The notes: generated by a model not told the origin, from the sequence alone. Shown: positions 37,096 through 47,683, numbered from the stretch's first letter. The stretch: DNA of 51,165 nt from Halopseudomonas pachastrellae (GCF_900114765.1 NZ_FOUD01000017.1:1-51165), one strand, 5' to 3'. Translations and numbers: made by a program.

Positions 37096-39069
37096 ATGGC
37101 AAATCTATTCGGTATCGGCCTCAGCGGCCTGAAGACAGCCCAGACCCAGCTATCGGTCACCGGTCAGAACATCACCAACGTCAACACCGCCGGCTACACC
37201 CGGCAGACGGCGCTGCAGGCGGCACAAACCCCAAGCTTCAGTGGTGCCGGCTATCTGGGTAACGGCAGCAAGGTGGTGGATGTAGAGCGTATCTACAACC
37301 AGTTTTTGACTAACCAGGTCAGAACTGCGACCTCGACCAACGCCGAAGTGCAGGCCTTTCAATCGCAGCTCGAACAGCTCAACACCCTGGTGTCGAGCAG
37401 CGCGACCGGTATCACCCCCGGCCTGCAGAGCTACTTTGACGCGCTGCAGACCGCTATCGAAGACCCGGCCAACCTGCCGGCGCGTCAGCTGTTCCTGTCC
37501 GAGGCCGAAGGGCTCGCGTCGCGTTTTAATACCGTGCAGACCAGTCTGACCACGCAGAACCAGTTCATTGGCCAGCAAATGAGCACCCTGGCAGATCAGG
37601 CCAGCCGTCTTGCCACCTCCATTGCCAGCTACAACGACAGCATCGCCGTGGCGGCTGCCAACGGCGCTCAGCCCAATGACCTGCTCGATGCCCGGGATGA
37701 AGCCGTGCGCGAGCTGAGTGAATTGATCGGCGTGACCGTGGTGCAGCAGGACGACAACGTTCTGAATATCTTTATCGGCTCGGGCCAGCCGCTGGTGGTC
37801 GGTAACGAAGCCTCCACACTGGCGGTGCGGCCCGGTGCCGGTGATCCATCGCGGGTGGACGTGGTACTCAAGGCCGGCAACGCCACGCAGGACGTGACCG
37901 GGCTGATCAGCGGCGGTGAGCTGGGTGGCCTGATCAAGTACCGCGATGATGTGCTGGACCCGGCGCTCAACGCCATTGGCCGTCTGGCGCTGTCGATTGC
38001 CAGCGAGTTCAACCAGCAGCAGGGCCAGGGGCTGGACCTCAACGGTAATGCCGGTGCCTCGCTGTTCAACGATATCAACAGCGCTGAACTGGTGGACGGG
38101 CGTAGCCGTGCGCGCGTCAACAACAGCGACCCGAACGCCAAGCTCGACGTGCTGATCAGCGATACCTCGCAGTTGAGCACCTCCGATTACGAAGTGGTGT
38201 TCACCACTGCCACCGAGTTCACCGTGCGCCGTACCTCGGATGACAGCGTCAGCGGGCCTTATGACCTGAGTAGCGTGCCGCCGCCCGAGCTGGACGGCTT
38301 TACCATTGAGCTGGGCGGCGGCGGTATCGCAGCGGGTGACCGTTTTCTGCTGACCCCGACCCGTCACGCCGCTGCTGAGATGTCGGTGGTGATGCAAGAG
38401 CCGCAGGAGCTGGCCTTTGCTGCACCGGGCTCGATTCAGGCCAGTCTGGACAATCGCGGTACCGGCACCCTGAGTCAGCCGGCACTGAGCGCCGGCCCGT
38501 CACCGATCGATCCGGCAGCGCTGCAGGGGCTGCTGCCCATCGAGCTGAGCTATGACGAGGCCAGTGGTGAGCTGCAGGTGACCGGCGGCACCGCCACGCT
38601 CAACCCATCGCCACTGGTGATTACCCCCGGCCAGACCAACAGCGTCGAGGTGACTGTGGGTGGCTACACCTTCAGCATGGCCATGACCGGCACGCCGAAG
38701 GATGGCGACAGCTTCAACCTGGAATTCAACACCGGGGTTGCGGATAACCGCAACGCCTTGGCGATGTCCGACCTGCAGACCGCTCAGGTGCTGGGGCAGG
38801 CCAATGGTGCGGAAGGTTTTTCCTTTGTCGACGGCTACGGCGATCTGGTCCAGCGTGTGGCGACCTACACCGCCCAGGCGCGCACCAACTCCGAATCTAG
38901 TGCCTCGGTGCTGACCCAAGCGACCAATAACCGTGACTCGGTGTCGGCGGTCAACCTTGATGAAGAGGCGGCCAACCTCATCCGCTTTGAGCAGTATTAC
39001 AACGCTTCGGCCCAGGTGATTCAGGTTGCCCGGACCATTTTTGATACGCTGATCAACAGCGTCAGATAA
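37096..39069 (+). CDS. flgK: Hook-filament junction protein FlgK (HAP1)
   Basis: A 657-residue protein with conserved terminal coiled regions (N: GIGLSGLKTAQTQLSVTGQN; C: SVSAVNLDEEAANLIRFEQY) and a variable middle. It starts two bases after flgJ. FlgN is its export chaperone. Confidence 0.95.
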   Translation: MANLFGIGLSGLKTAQTQLSVTGQNITNVNTAGYTRQTALQAAQTPSFSGAGYLGNGSKVVDVERIYNQFLTNQVRTATSTNAEVQAFQSQLEQLNTLVSSSATGITPGLQSYFDALQTAIEDPANLPARQLFLSEAEGLASRFNTVQTSLTTQNQFIGQQMSTLADQASRLATSIASYNDSIAVAAANGAQPNDLLDARDEAVRELSELIGVTVVQQDDNVLNIFIGSGQPLVVGNEASTLAVRPGAGDPSRVDVVLKAGNATQDVTGLISGGELGGLIKYRDDVLDPALNAIGRLALSIASEFNQQQGQGLDLNGNAGASLFNDINSAELVDGRSRARVNNSDPNAKLDVLISDTSQLSTSDYEVVFTTATEFTVRRTSDDSVSGPYDLSSVPPPELDGFTIELGGGGIAAGDRFLLTPTRHAAAEMSVVMQEPQELAFAAPGSIQASLDNRGTGTLSQPALSAGPSPIDPAALQGLLPIELSYDEASGELQVTGGTATLNPSPLVITPGQTNSVEVTVGGYTFSMAMTGTPKDGDSFNLEFNTGVADNRNALAMSDLQTAQVLGQANGAEGFSFVDGYGDLVQRVATYTAQARTNSESSASVLTQATNNRDSVSAVNLDEEAANLIRFEQYYNASAQVIQVARTIFDTLINSVR

Positions 39070-39082
39070 CGGGTAACGACCC

Positions 39083-40339
39083 ATGCGTATCTCAACCATT
39101 CAGCAGTTCAATAGCGGTGTACGTGGCATCCAGGATAACTACAGCAATGCCACCCGCACCCAGGAACAGATCAGCTCGGGCAAGCGCATCCTGACCCCGG
39201 CGGATGATCCGGTCGCGACCGTACGCCTGCTGCAACTGAGTCAGGAGTCCAACCGTCTGGAGCAGTTCAGCACCAACATGACGGCGGCCAACAACAGCCT
39301 GACCCAGGAAGAGGCGATTCTCAACTCGGTCAACAACAGCCTGCAGCGCATTCGTGAAATCGCCATTGAAGCCGGTGATGGCTCTATGAGTGACGCCGAC
39401 CGCCAGGCGCTGGCAACCGAGTTGGAACAGCGTGAAGAGGAACTGTACAACCTGTTCAATAGCCAGAACGCGCGCGGCGAGTACCTGTTTGGTGGTTACC
39501 AGAGCAGCGAGCAGCCCTTTGTCAAAAATCCGGACGGCAGCTACAGCTACCAGGGTGACGAAGGTCAGCGCTCAATCCAGATTGCTGGCTCCAAGTACGT
39601 GGCGATCAATGACAACGGCAAGGATCTGTTCGTCAATGTCGCCAACGTCAACCGCGTCAATACTGAAGCCGATGCCGCCAACACCGGCACCGGGCGCATT
39701 TCACTGGGTGTGGTGGAAGACAAGACCACCTATGACAATACCTTCTACCCGCAGGGCAGCGTCAGCATTGTGATCGGTGCCACCGGCGACAGTTACGAGA
39801 TTGTCGATAGCGCCGGCAACCCGCTGGCACCGCCGGTGACCGGTGATCTGGAAGAGAACGACGAAGGGGGCTACACCGTCCGCTATGCCGGTGTGGCCGT
39901 GACGCTGGATGGTGAGTTGGCCGCCGGCGACAGCTTCAGCATTAGCACAGGTGACAGCGCGGGCAGCACCAACCGGGAAACCCGCAGCATTCTGGAAACC
40001 GTCTCGCTGTTGCGCAGCACGCTGGAAACCGGCGGTAGCAGCAGTGAGGACAAGTGGCAGCGGCGAGATGTGATCGCTGTGACCCTGGATAACCTCGACA
40101 ACGCGATGAATCAGGTGTTGAGCGTGCAGACCACCATTGGCGCGCGTATGAACGTGATCGAGTCGACTCTGACCGAGAATGAGGAAGTGTCGCTGATCAA
40201 TACCGCCGTTACCTCCGAGCTGCAGGATCTGGACTATGCCGAGGCACTTAGTCGCCTGAGTCTGCAGAGCGTGGTGCTGGAGGCGTCACAACAGAGCTTT
40301 GTCAAAGTCAGCGGGCTGAGTCTGTTCAACCTGTTGTAA
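39083..40339 (+). CDS. flgL: Hook-filament junction protein FlgL (HAP3)
   Basis: A 418-residue flagellin-like junction protein. The N-terminal helix region has RTQEQISSGKRILTPADDP and the C-terminal helix EALSRLSLQSVVLEASQQSF. It ends the flagellar run, four bases from the stop of the convergent LysR gene. Confidence 0.95.
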   Translation: MRISTIQQFNSGVRGIQDNYSNATRTQEQISSGKRILTPADDPVATVRLLQLSQESNRLEQFSTNMTAANNSLTQEEAILNSVNNSLQRIREIAIEAGDGSMSDADRQALATELEQREEELYNLFNSQNARGEYLFGGYQSSEQPFVKNPDGSYSYQGDEGQRSIQIAGSKYVAINDNGKDLFVNVANVNRVNTEADAANTGTGRISLGVVEDKTTYDNTFYPQGSVSIVIGATGDSYEIVDSAGNPLAPPVTGDLEENDEGGYTVRYAGVAVTLDGELAAGDSFSISTGDSAGSTNRETRSILETVSLLRSTLETGGSSSEDKWQRRDVIAVTLDNLDNAMNQVLSVQTTIGARMNVIESTLTENEEVSLINTAVTSELQDLDYAEALSRLSLQSVVLEASQQSFVKVSGLSLFNLL

Positions 40340-40343
40340 GCGG

Positions 40344-41234
40344 TTAGCGCGTCTGGCTTTCGGCGTGCAGCATCTCGATAAAGGCGGATGCGGCAGGCGA
40401 AAGCGGGCGCTGGCGACGGGTCACCAGACCAAAGCTGGTGCCGGGTAAGAGCTCCGGCCAGTCCAGCAGCGTCAGGGTTTCGGCGCTCAGCTCATCGTGC
40501 AGAATATCCAGATCGCCAATGCTCAGGGCGTCGCTGTGGCGGACTACGCGCTTGAGCACATCCAGGTTGTCGCATTCCAGGCTGATCAAGGGTTCCGGGC
40601 GCGGCAGGGTGTAGCGCAGGGTCTGGAGTATCACATCCGGGACGCGAAAACTCGCCAGCGGATAGGCGGCCAGCAGCTCGGGCGTCAGGTCCGTGCGCCC
40701 GGCCAGTGGGTGGCTTGCCCGGCAGAACAGCCGGCTGGGGGCCTGGCGCAGTGGGGTTACCTCCAGCAGCGGGTCGTTTTCCAGTTCGCGTATGTCCGCA
40801 ACAAACAACTCCAGCTGCTCCGCCAGCAGTTGATTGCGCAGCGCCAGCCAGTGCTGCACTTCCATGTGTACCCGCACTCCGGGATAGCGGCGGTTGAACT
40901 GGCCCAGCACGCGGGGCAGCAGCCCTGCGGCCGGAAAGGGGCCAGCGCCCATCAGTAGCTCACCGGCTTCCAGATCGTTGAATTGGCGCAGGGCGTTGCG
41001 CAACGCCGTGCTGCCGGCGAGCAGCCGCTGGGCGTGCTCCAGCACCAGTTGGCCCTGCGGCGTCAGCTCAACCCCCTTGCCACCCCGGTTGATCAGATCG
41101 CAGCCGAGGCGCTGCTCCAGTGTCTGGATGCTACGGCTCAGCGCAGGTTGGCTCAGGCCGATGGCTTCACCGGCACGGGCAAAGCCCTGGTGCTCGACCA
41201 GGGCAACAAAGTGGCGTAGGGATTTCAGTTCCAT
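40344..41234 (-). CDS. LysR-family transcriptional regulator
   Basis: A 296-residue LysR-type regulator with an N-terminal HTH (FARAGEAIGLSQPALSRSIQ) and an effector-binding domain. It starts eight bases after the cueR stop on the same strand and could be read through from the copA-cueR unit. Its target and effector are unknown; the function is not evidently copper-related. Confidence 0.88.
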   Translation of the reverse strand: MELKSLRHFVALVEHQGFARAGEAIGLSQPALSRSIQTLEQRLGCDLINRGGKGVELTPQGQLVLEHAQRLLAGSTALRNALRQFNDLEAGELLMGAGPFPAAGLLPRVLGQFNRRYPGVRVHMEVQHWLALRNQLLAEQLELFVADIRELENDPLLEVTPLRQAPSRLFCRASHPLAGRTDLTPELLAAYPLASFRVPDVILQTLRYTLPRPEPLISLECDNLDVLKRVVRHSDALSIGDLDILHDELSAETLTLLDWPELLPGTSFGLVTRRQRPLSPAASAFIEMLHAESQTR

Positions 41235-41242
41235 AGGGCGTC

Positions 41243-41635
41243 TCAGCAGGGGCTGGCCAGCGAGTTGATGATCGGGCAGTCCGGGCGGTGGTCACCCTGA
41301 CAGCAATCGGCCAATTGCGCCAGGCTGGCGTGCATGGCCTGCAGGTCGGCGATGCGCTCCTCCAGCTCTTTCAGGTGCTCGCCGGCCAGCGCTTTTACCT
41401 CGGCGCTGGAGCGCGAGCGATCCTGCCATAGCTGCAACAGCCGGGCTATCTGCTCCATGCTGAAGCCGAGGCGCCGCGCGCGCTGGATAAACCCCAAGGT
41501 GTGCAGGTCGCTATCGCCGTACTGACGATAGCCGCCCTCACTGCGCGGCGGCGCTGGCAGCAAACCGATTTTCTCGTAGTGCCGAATCATGCGCGGGCTA
41601 AGGCCGCTGGCAGTGGCTGCCTGGCTGATATTCAT
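41243..41635 (-). CDS. cueR: Copper-responsive MerR-family regulator CueR
   Basis: A 130-residue MerR-type activator. It has a winged HTH (ISQAATASGLSPRMIRHYEKIGLL), a long dimerisation helix, and the Cu(I)-binding pair Cys112 and Cys120 in CCQGDHRPDCP, the spacing found in CueR. Its start overlaps the copA stop (ATGA). It should activate the copA promoter at 44035-44065 when Cu(I) is present. Confidence 0.94.
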   Translation of the reverse strand: MNISQAATASGLSPRMIRHYEKIGLLPAPPRSEGGYRQYGDSDLHTLGFIQRARRLGFSMEQIARLLQLWQDRSRSSAEVKALAGEHLKELEERIADLQAMHASLAQLADCCQGDHRPDCPIINSLASPC

Positions 41636-44004
41636 GCGTCCTCCGGTTGCCAGCGTTTGAGCAGCAGCGCGTTGCTGACCACGCAGACGCTGCTGGCGGC
41701 CATCATGGCGCCGGCGATCATCGGGTTGAGCAGGCCAAAGGCGGCCAGCGGAATGCCCAGGCAGTTGTACACGAAAGCCCAGAACAGGTTTTGACGAATC
41801 TTGTCGCCGGTGCGGCGTGACAGCGCCAGCGCCATGGGGACCAGGGCCGGGTCACCGCGCATCAGGGTGATGCCGGCGCTGTGCATGGCAACATCGGTGC
41901 CGGTGGACATGGCCATGCCGACATCGGCGCTGCTCAGTGCGGGAGCGTCGTTGATGCCGTCGCCGATCATGGCTACAACCTTGCCCTGTTGCTGCAGGCG
42001 CTGCACTTCGCTGACCTTGTCGGCTGGCAGCACGCTGCCTCGCACCTGATCGAGCCCCAACTGGCGGCCAATGTGCTCGGCGGCGCTCTGGCTGTCACCG
42101 CTGATCAGCAGCGACTCGATGTGCTGCGCCTGCAGTTGGTCGATGGTGGCACGGGCGTTGTCTTTCAGGCTGTCGGCAAAGCTCAGCAGCGCCAGCACCT
42201 GATCGCCTTGGGCCAGCCATGACAGGCTTGCCCCGTCGGCTTGCAACTCGGCGGCCTGTTGCTGCCAGGGCGTCAGATCAAGCTGTTGCTCCTCTAGCAG
42301 GCGGGCACTGCCCAGCCAGGCATTCTGGCCGTCGACCAGGCCCTGGGCGCCGCGCCCGGCGAGCACCTGCAGGTTGTCGGCAGGTGCTGCCTGGATGCCT
42401 TGCTCGGCGGCGTAGTCGCACAGTGCACGGGCCAGCGGATGCTCCGCCTGTTGTTGCAGGGCCAGGGCAACGCGCAGCACGTCTTCGGCGCTATGCCCGT
42501 TCAGAGGCTCGACGCGGGTCAGCGCGGGTTTGCCCCGGGTCAGGGTGCCGGTTTTGTCAAAGATCACGGCGTTGACCAGGCGGGCACGTTCGAGCGCTTC
42601 GGCGTCGCGAATCAGAATGCCGTAACGTGCGGCCACTCCGGTGCCGACCATGATGGCGGTCGGCGTGGCGAGTCCCAGGGCGCAGGGACAGGCAATAACC
42701 AGCACGGCAATGGCGTTGAGCAGCGCCGCCTGCGGGCCGATGAAGAAACTGCCGATCGCCCAGGTCAGCAGTGCGATGGCAATCACCACCGGCACGAATA
42801 CCGCCGCGACGCGATCGACCAGGCGCTGGATGGGCGCCTTGGAGCTTTGTGCGTTCTCGACCATGCGCACGATCTGCGCCAGCAGCGTGTCCTGGCCGAC
42901 GCCGGTGGTGTTGATCAGTAGTACGCCGTCCTGGTTCAGACTGCCGGCACGCACGGCATCTCCGGGGCCGCGGCTGACCGGCAGGCTTTCGCCGGTGAGC
43001 ATGGACTCGTCGATATGGCTGTTGCCTTCGGTAATCTCGGCGTCAACCGGGATGCGTTCGCCAGCGCGCACCACCAGCTGATCACCCGGCAGCACCTGGC
43101 TGAGCGGCACGTCGCGTTCGCCATCGGCATCACGCAGCCGCGCGGTGTCCGGGCGCAGGGCGGTGAGGGCGCGGATCGCCTCCAGGGTCTGCCCCTTGGC
43201 GCGGTTTTCCAGGTATTTGCCCAGCAGGATAAAGGTGACGATGACCGCAGAGGCCTCGTAGTACAGGTGCAGCTCGGTGCCTGCCGGTTGGGTAAGCAGG
43301 TTCCAGGTGCTCAACGCCCAGCCGGCGCTGGTGCCCAGCACTACCAGCAGGTCCATGTTGGCGGTGCGGTTGCGCACCGCATGCCACGCGCCACGGTAGA
43401 AGGTGGCTCCAAACACAAACTGCACAATGCTCGCCAGAATCAGCTGCAGCCAGCCAGGCAACATCCAGTGCCCGGCCCCGAGCAGGGCAGGGAGCATGGC
43501 GAGCAACATGGGGGCGCTGAGCAGGGCGGCGATGATCACATGGCGCCGTTGTTTGGCCAGATCTGGCCCTGCGTCGTTGGCGGGGGCTTCGGCTTCCAGC
43601 CATTGTCCGGGATAGCCGGCCTGACGCAGCGCGCGCAGCAGCGCGTCCTGGTCGGTGCCCTGCAGCATCCGCACCCGGGCCTGCTGGCTGGCCAGGTTGA
43701 CCTGGGCTTCGAGCACGCCCGGCACCTTGTTCAGCGCAGCCTCGGTACGGCCAACGCAGCTGGCGCAAGTCAGGTTGTTCAGTTGGATCTGTCTGGTCTG
43801 CTGCTCGGCAGGGTAGCCGGCCTGTTGCAGTGCCTGCTCTACGGCCAGCAACTGGCTGTTGTCCTGCACATCCATTCGGGCGGTTTGCGCCGCCAGGTTA
43901 ACTGCGACCTGCTGGACGCCGTCTACGCCTGCAAGGGCCCGCTCAACCCGGCCGACGCATCCGGCGCAGCTCATACCATCCAGCTGCAATGTAATCTCCG
44001 ACAT
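41632..44004 (-). CDS. copA: Copper-exporting P1B-type ATPase CopA
   Basis: A 790-residue Cu(I) exporter. It has two N-terminal heavy-metal domains (GMSCAGC with Cys13/Cys16, and NLTCASC with Cys80/Cys83), eight predicted membrane helices with the CPC motif (IACPCALG), the phosphorylation motif DKTGTLT, and the hinge GDGINDAPAL. The ATG at 44004 is chosen because AGGAG lies seven bases upstream; a start nine codons earlier lacks this. It is transcribed from a CueR-type promoter and coupled to cueR. Confidence 0.96.
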   Translation of the reverse strand: MSEITLQLDGMSCAGCVGRVERALAGVDGVQQVAVNLAAQTARMDVQDNSQLLAVEQALQQAGYPAEQQTRQIQLNNLTCASCVGRTEAALNKVPGVLEAQVNLASQQARVRMLQGTDQDALLRALRQAGYPGQWLEAEAPANDAGPDLAKQRRHVIIAALLSAPMLLAMLPALLGAGHWMLPGWLQLILASIVQFVFGATFYRGAWHAVRNRTANMDLLVVLGTSAGWALSTWNLLTQPAGTELHLYYEASAVIVTFILLGKYLENRAKGQTLEAIRALTALRPDTARLRDADGERDVPLSQVLPGDQLVVRAGERIPVDAEITEGNSHIDESMLTGESLPVSRGPGDAVRAGSLNQDGVLLINTTGVGQDTLLAQIVRMVENAQSSKAPIQRLVDRVAAVFVPVVIAIALLTWAIGSFFIGPQAALLNAIAVLVIACPCALGLATPTAIMVGTGVAARYGILIRDAEALERARLVNAVIFDKTGTLTRGKPALTRVEPLNGHSAEDVLRVALALQQQAEHPLARALCDYAAEQGIQAAPADNLQVLAGRGAQGLVDGQNAWLGSARLLEEQQLDLTPWQQQAAELQADGASLSWLAQGDQVLALLSFADSLKDNARATIDQLQAQHIESLLISGDSQSAAEHIGRQLGLDQVRGSVLPADKVSEVQRLQQQGKVVAMIGDGINDAPALSSADVGMAMSTGTDVAMHSAGITLMRGDPALVPMALALSRRTGDKIRQNLFWAFVYNCLGIPLAAFGLLNPMIAGAMMAASSVCVVSNALLLKRWQPEDA

Positions 44005-44034
44005 GACCTGCTCCTGCGCTATTGACTCCATTGC

Positions 44035-44065
44035 AGCATGAACCCTGACATCATGTGAAGGTCAA
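44035..44065 (-). promoter_or_regulatory. CueR-controlled promoter of copA
   Basis: On the minus strand: -35 TTGACC, a 19-base spacer and -10 CATGCT. The operator dyad ACCTTCAC...GTCAGGGT lies in the spacer. The overlong 19-base spacing is the hallmark of MerR-family promoters, and the dyad matches the CueR type. It is about 30 bases upstream of copA. Confidence 0.92.
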
Positions 44066-44158
44066 GCGCGGAGTGCATGCCTGCGGCAAAGCGTCACTCA
44101 GGGCAGCACCCTTGGTTCCAGGTGCCTTTGGACATTCTGCTGCTGCGTTGCGCCTGGC

Positions 44159-45901
44159 CTAGAACCCAAGCACCGGGCCGCCGCCGTTGCCGAGCTTGAG
44201 ACCAACCTTGAGAATCCAGTCATTGTCCATGGCAGCGACAACCCAGGTGTGGCCCTCCCACTCGATCTGGTCGCCGACCACCGGGTGGCCGCCGAATTGT
44301 CGGCTGAAGAAGGCAGCCAGGGTCTGGTCGCGCATCTCTTCGGGCACGGCAAAGCCGTAAAACTTGCCTACCTCTCCCAGTGTCGCGTCACCCTCGAGAA
44401 TGAAGTCACCAAAGAAGCTGCGGCTTTCCAGTCGGCGTGGCGGCTGCGCCTTGCTGAACAGCTTGGACAGCGCCGGCAGGTCGCGCGGGCGGCCAACCAC
44501 ACAGAGCACGTCGCCCAGTGCCAGCTGGGTGCTGCCGGTGGGGTGCAGCAGGTGGTTGCCACGGAACAGCGCGGCAATGCGGGTATCGTCCGGCATCTTC
44601 AGATCACGCAGGGCCACGCCGACACACCAGTTGGCGTTATCGAGCTGGTAGACCAGCAGTTCAAAGTCACCCTCGATGGCGGTGTCCAGGCTGGTACGTT
44701 GCAGGGGTTCGGGTTGTGGCGGAATCTCCACTTTGCACAGGCGCGCCGCCAGTGGCAGCGAGGAGCCTTGCAGCAGCAGCGACACCAGCACCACCACAAA
44801 GGCCAGGTTGAACAGCAATTGCGCCTGCTCCAGGCCGGCCAGCAGCGGGAAGATAGCCAGAATGATCGGCACCGCACCACGCAGGCCAACCCAGGCGATA
44901 AACAGCCGCTCACGCCAGGAAAAGACAAAGGGTGCCAGGCAGATCAGTACCGCAATGGGGCGGGCAACCAGAATCAGAAACAGCGCGATCATCACGGCGG
45001 GCACCGCGATGATGATCATCTCGCTGGGGGTGACCAGCAAACCGAGCATCAGGAACATGCCGATCTGACTGAGCCAGGCCATCCCATCCTGCACCTGCAG
45101 GATGTTCTGCAGGTTACGCACCCGGTTGTTGCCGAGAATCAGGCCGGTCAGATAAATGGCCAGAAAGCCGCTGCCGCCAATCTTGTTGGTCGCGGCAAAT
45201 ACCAGGATGGCGCCGCTGGTAATCAGCAGCGGGTACAGGCCGGCGGGCAGGGTGACGCGGTTGACCAGCCAGACCAGGCCAAAGCCGCCCGCCAGACCGC
45301 ACAGCGCGCCGATGCCGAACTGCTCGATCAGCAGCAGAGCAAAGGACCAACTGAAGCTGGTCTGCCCGTTGGCGAGCATTTCGACCAGGGTGATGGTCAG
45401 GAAGATTGCCATCGGGTCATTCGAGCCGGACTCGATTTCCAGTGTGGCGCCAACGCGCTGCTTGAGATTCAGCCCCTTGCCCTGCAGCAGCGAGAATACG
45501 GCTGCGGCATCCGTTGAGCCGACAATCGCGCCCAGCAGCAGGCCCTGCAGCCAGTGCAACTCCAGCAGCCAGGCGGTGAGCGCGCCGGTCAGCGCGGCAC
45601 TGATCAGCACGCCGACGCTGGCCAGCGACATGGCTGGCCATAGACCCACGCGGAAGTTTTCCACCCGGGTACGCATGCCGCCGTCCAGCAGGATAATCGC
45701 CAACGCCAGGCTGCCGATCAGAAACGCGCTGTTGGCATCCTCAAACTGGATGCGGCCGATACCATCGACCCCTGCGAGCATGCCGATAACCAGGAAGATC
45801 AGCAGCAGCGGAATGCCCAGGCGCGACGACAGCGAGCTGGCCAGGACGCTAAAGCAGAGCAGCACGGCACCTATCAGGAATAGGGTGTTGATGTAGTCCA
45901 T
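44159..45901 (-). CDS. nhaP2: K+/H+ antiporter NhaP2 (CvrA) family
   Basis: A 580-residue CPA1 antiporter, close to the usual 578. It has about 12 to 13 membrane helices in the first 390 residues (with [12 protein letters not shown], containing the family's conserved Asp pair region). A cytoplasmic TrkA-C-like domain (about 405-490) and a CorC/HlyC-like tail follow. It exchanges cytoplasmic K+ or Na+ for protons. It is divergent from tpm. Confidence 0.93.
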   Translation of the reverse strand: MDYINTLFLIGAVLLCFSVLASSLSSRLGIPLLLIFLVIGMLAGVDGIGRIQFEDANSAFLIGSLALAIILLDGGMRTRVENFRVGLWPAMSLASVGVLISAALTGALTAWLLELHWLQGLLLGAIVGSTDAAAVFSLLQGKGLNLKQRVGATLEIESGSNDPMAIFLTITLVEMLANGQTSFSWSFALLLIEQFGIGALCGLAGGFGLVWLVNRVTLPAGLYPLLITSGAILVFAATNKIGGSGFLAIYLTGLILGNNRVRNLQNILQVQDGMAWLSQIGMFLMLGLLVTPSEMIIIAVPAVMIALFLILVARPIAVLICLAPFVFSWRERLFIAWVGLRGAVPIILAIFPLLAGLEQAQLLFNLAFVVVLVSLLLQGSSLPLAARLCKVEIPPQPEPLQRTSLDTAIEGDFELLVYQLDNANWCVGVALRDLKMPDDTRIAALFRGNHLLHPTGSTQLALGDVLCVVGRPRDLPALSKLFSKAQPPRRLESRSFFGDFILEGDATLGEVGKFYGFAVPEEMRDQTLAAFFSRQFGGHPVVGDQIEWEGHTWVVAAMDNDWILKVGLKLGNGGGPVLGF

Positions 45902-46009
45902 GGGGCAACTCGACGGCGGGTGATACGAACCACACCACTATATCGTCTCTGTCCCGGTGCAGTAAAAAAATTACTGTATAGTCAATGCATTGTGTGTAGC
46001 GAGGACAGT

Positions 46010-46660
46010 ATGGACGCAACATTCTGGCAAGAGCGGTGGCAGCGCGGGGAAATCGGTTTTCACAAGGCGTCGATTAATCCACTGTTGCAGCAGTGGTGGC
46101 CGCGTCTGTCACTGAGTGGCACGGAGTCGGTGCTGGTGCCTCTGTGTGGCAAGTCGCTTGACCTGCTTTGGCTGCGTCAGGCGGGGCACCCGGTGATCGG
46201 CGTTGAGTTGGCGCGTAGCGCGCTTGAGGCTTTTGATGCCGAGCACCAGCTGGCGCTTGAGTGGACGCAGCAGGGTGACTTTTCCGTGGCACGCGGCGCG
46301 GGCTTTGAGCTGCTGTGCGGCGATTACTTTGCCCTGCAAGCGGAGCAACTGGCCGCGGTGTCGGCGGTATATGATCGCGCGGCGCTGATTGCCCTGCCGC
46401 CGTCGATGCGTGAGCGTTACGTCGCCCAGCTGCGCAGTCTGTTGCCAGATGGCTGGCAGATGCTGCTGGTGACCTTGGACTATCCTCAGGAGCAGCGCCC
46501 CGGCCCGCCGTTCAGCGTGCCTGACGCCGAGGTGCGGGCGCTGTATCAGGGCTGCCAGATCGAGGTGCTGGATGAGCAGGATGTGCTGGCTGATCACGCC
46601 GTCTTTGCCAGCCAGGGTATGCAGTCACTGGTTGAACGGGTCTATCTCATCTCTGCCTGA
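46010..46660 (+). CDS. tpm: Thiopurine S-methyltransferase
   Basis: A 216-residue SAM-dependent methyltransferase of the bacterial TPMT family, starting MDATFWQERWQRGEIGFHK. Other family motifs are VLVPLCGKSLDLLWLRQAGH (SAM motif) and VYDRAALIALPPSMRERY. Family members in Pseudomonas methylate selenium and tellurium compounds. The ATG at 46010 has GAGG five bases upstream. The next gene starts nine bases after its stop. Confidence 0.95.
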   Translation: MDATFWQERWQRGEIGFHKASINPLLQQWWPRLSLSGTESVLVPLCGKSLDLLWLRQAGHPVIGVELARSALEAFDAEHQLALEWTQQGDFSVARGAGFELLCGDYFALQAEQLAAVSAVYDRAALIALPPSMRERYVAQLRSLLPDGWQMLLVTLDYPQEQRPGPPFSVPDAEVRALYQGCQIEVLDEQDVLADHAVFASQGMQSLVERVYLISA

Positions 46661-46668
46661 GGCGTCCA

Positions 46669-47589
46669 ATGCTCGCCGCGTTTGCCCTGCTGTACAAACT
46701 GCTGCCGTTGTACGTCACGGTCGGCCTCGGCTGGCTGGCCGGGCGTTACCTTGAGGCCAGTGGCCGGCATATAGCCGGCATCATGATGTACATCGTCACG
46801 CCTTCGGTGGTTTTTGCCGGCGTGATGCGGGCGCCGCTGTCGCCTGAAGTCATTGCGTTGCCGTTTCTGACCTTTGCCCTGTGCAGCCTTCTCGGCTGGC
46901 TGCACCTGCAGGTGGCGCGCCGCTGGTTCCCCGAGTCCGGCGCCAACATGATTCCGCTGGCGGTGGGCACCGGTAACACGGGTTATTTTGGTATCCCGGT
47001 CGCCTTGCTGCTGTTTGGCGAGCAGGGCCTGTCGATCTACATCGTCTGCATGCTCGGGACCACGTTGTTTGAAACCTCTGTCGGCTTTTATCTGGCCGCA
47101 CGCGGGCGCTTTGGCATTCGTGATTGCCTGATCAAGGTGGCGCGGCTGCCGTCTCTGTATGCGTTCTTTCTGGCCGTTGTGCTCAACGGCGCGGGGCTGT
47201 CTATCCCCGAGGCGTTTGTGCCGCTGTTTGATAACTTGCGCGGCGCCTACAGCGTATTTGGCATGATGATCATTGGCATGAGTATCCTCAGCTTTCAGGG
47301 CTTGGCCGGTGATCTGCGCTTTACCGGACTGGCTTTGCTCGGCAAGTTTTTCAGCTGGCCGCTGATGGCGTTAGCGTTCTGCTGGTTCGACAGTCATGTG
47401 ACTCAACTGTATGGACAGGATGTCTATCAGGCCATACTGCTGATCTCCATAACGCCGATTGCTGCCAACACGGTGGTGATCGCAACCCTGCTCGAGACCC
47501 ATCCTCGTCAAGTGGCTGGCACGGCGCTGCTCAGCACTCTGGTGGCCCTGGTCTATATCCCTTTGATGATCTCCTGGCTGTTTGTCTGA
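46669..47589 (+). CDS. AEC-family permease (auxin efflux carrier type)
   Basis: A 306-residue membrane protein with about ten helices and no cleavable signal, matching the AEC transporter family (for example LPLYVTVGLGWLAGRYL and ITPIAANTVVIATLL). Members carry small organic acids or amino-acid-like substrates; the substrate here is unknown. It probably shares the tpm transcript. Confidence 0.9.
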   Translation: MLAAFALLYKLLPLYVTVGLGWLAGRYLEASGRHIAGIMMYIVTPSVVFAGVMRAPLSPEVIALPFLTFALCSLLGWLHLQVARRWFPESGANMIPLAVGTGNTGYFGIPVALLLFGEQGLSIYIVCMLGTTLFETSVGFYLAARGRFGIRDCLIKVARLPSLYAFFLAVVLNGAGLSIPEAFVPLFDNLRGAYSVFGMMIIGMSILSFQGLAGDLRFTGLALLGKFFSWPLMALAFCWFDSHVTQLYGQDVYQAILLISITPIAANTVVIATLLETHPRQVAGTALLSTLVALVYIPLMISWLFV

Positions 47590-47650
47590 GCGGCGTTGGC
47601 GGTTTTTTGCGACTAGACTTCAAATAGAGAAAAATTTGACGGAAAGCAGC

Positions 47651-47677
47651 TAATGCCGACTGGGCATTGGCCGATAA
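47651..47677 (+). promoter_or_regulatory. Probable FliA promoter of the chemoreceptor gene
   Basis: GCCGATAA (-10) matches the sigma-28 consensus exactly. TAATGCCG, 11 bases upstream, is a partial -35 match (four of eight positions). It is about 220 bases upstream of the MCP start. Chemoreceptor genes are commonly FliA-dependent. Confidence 0.75.
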
Positions 47678-47683
47678 TTCAAT

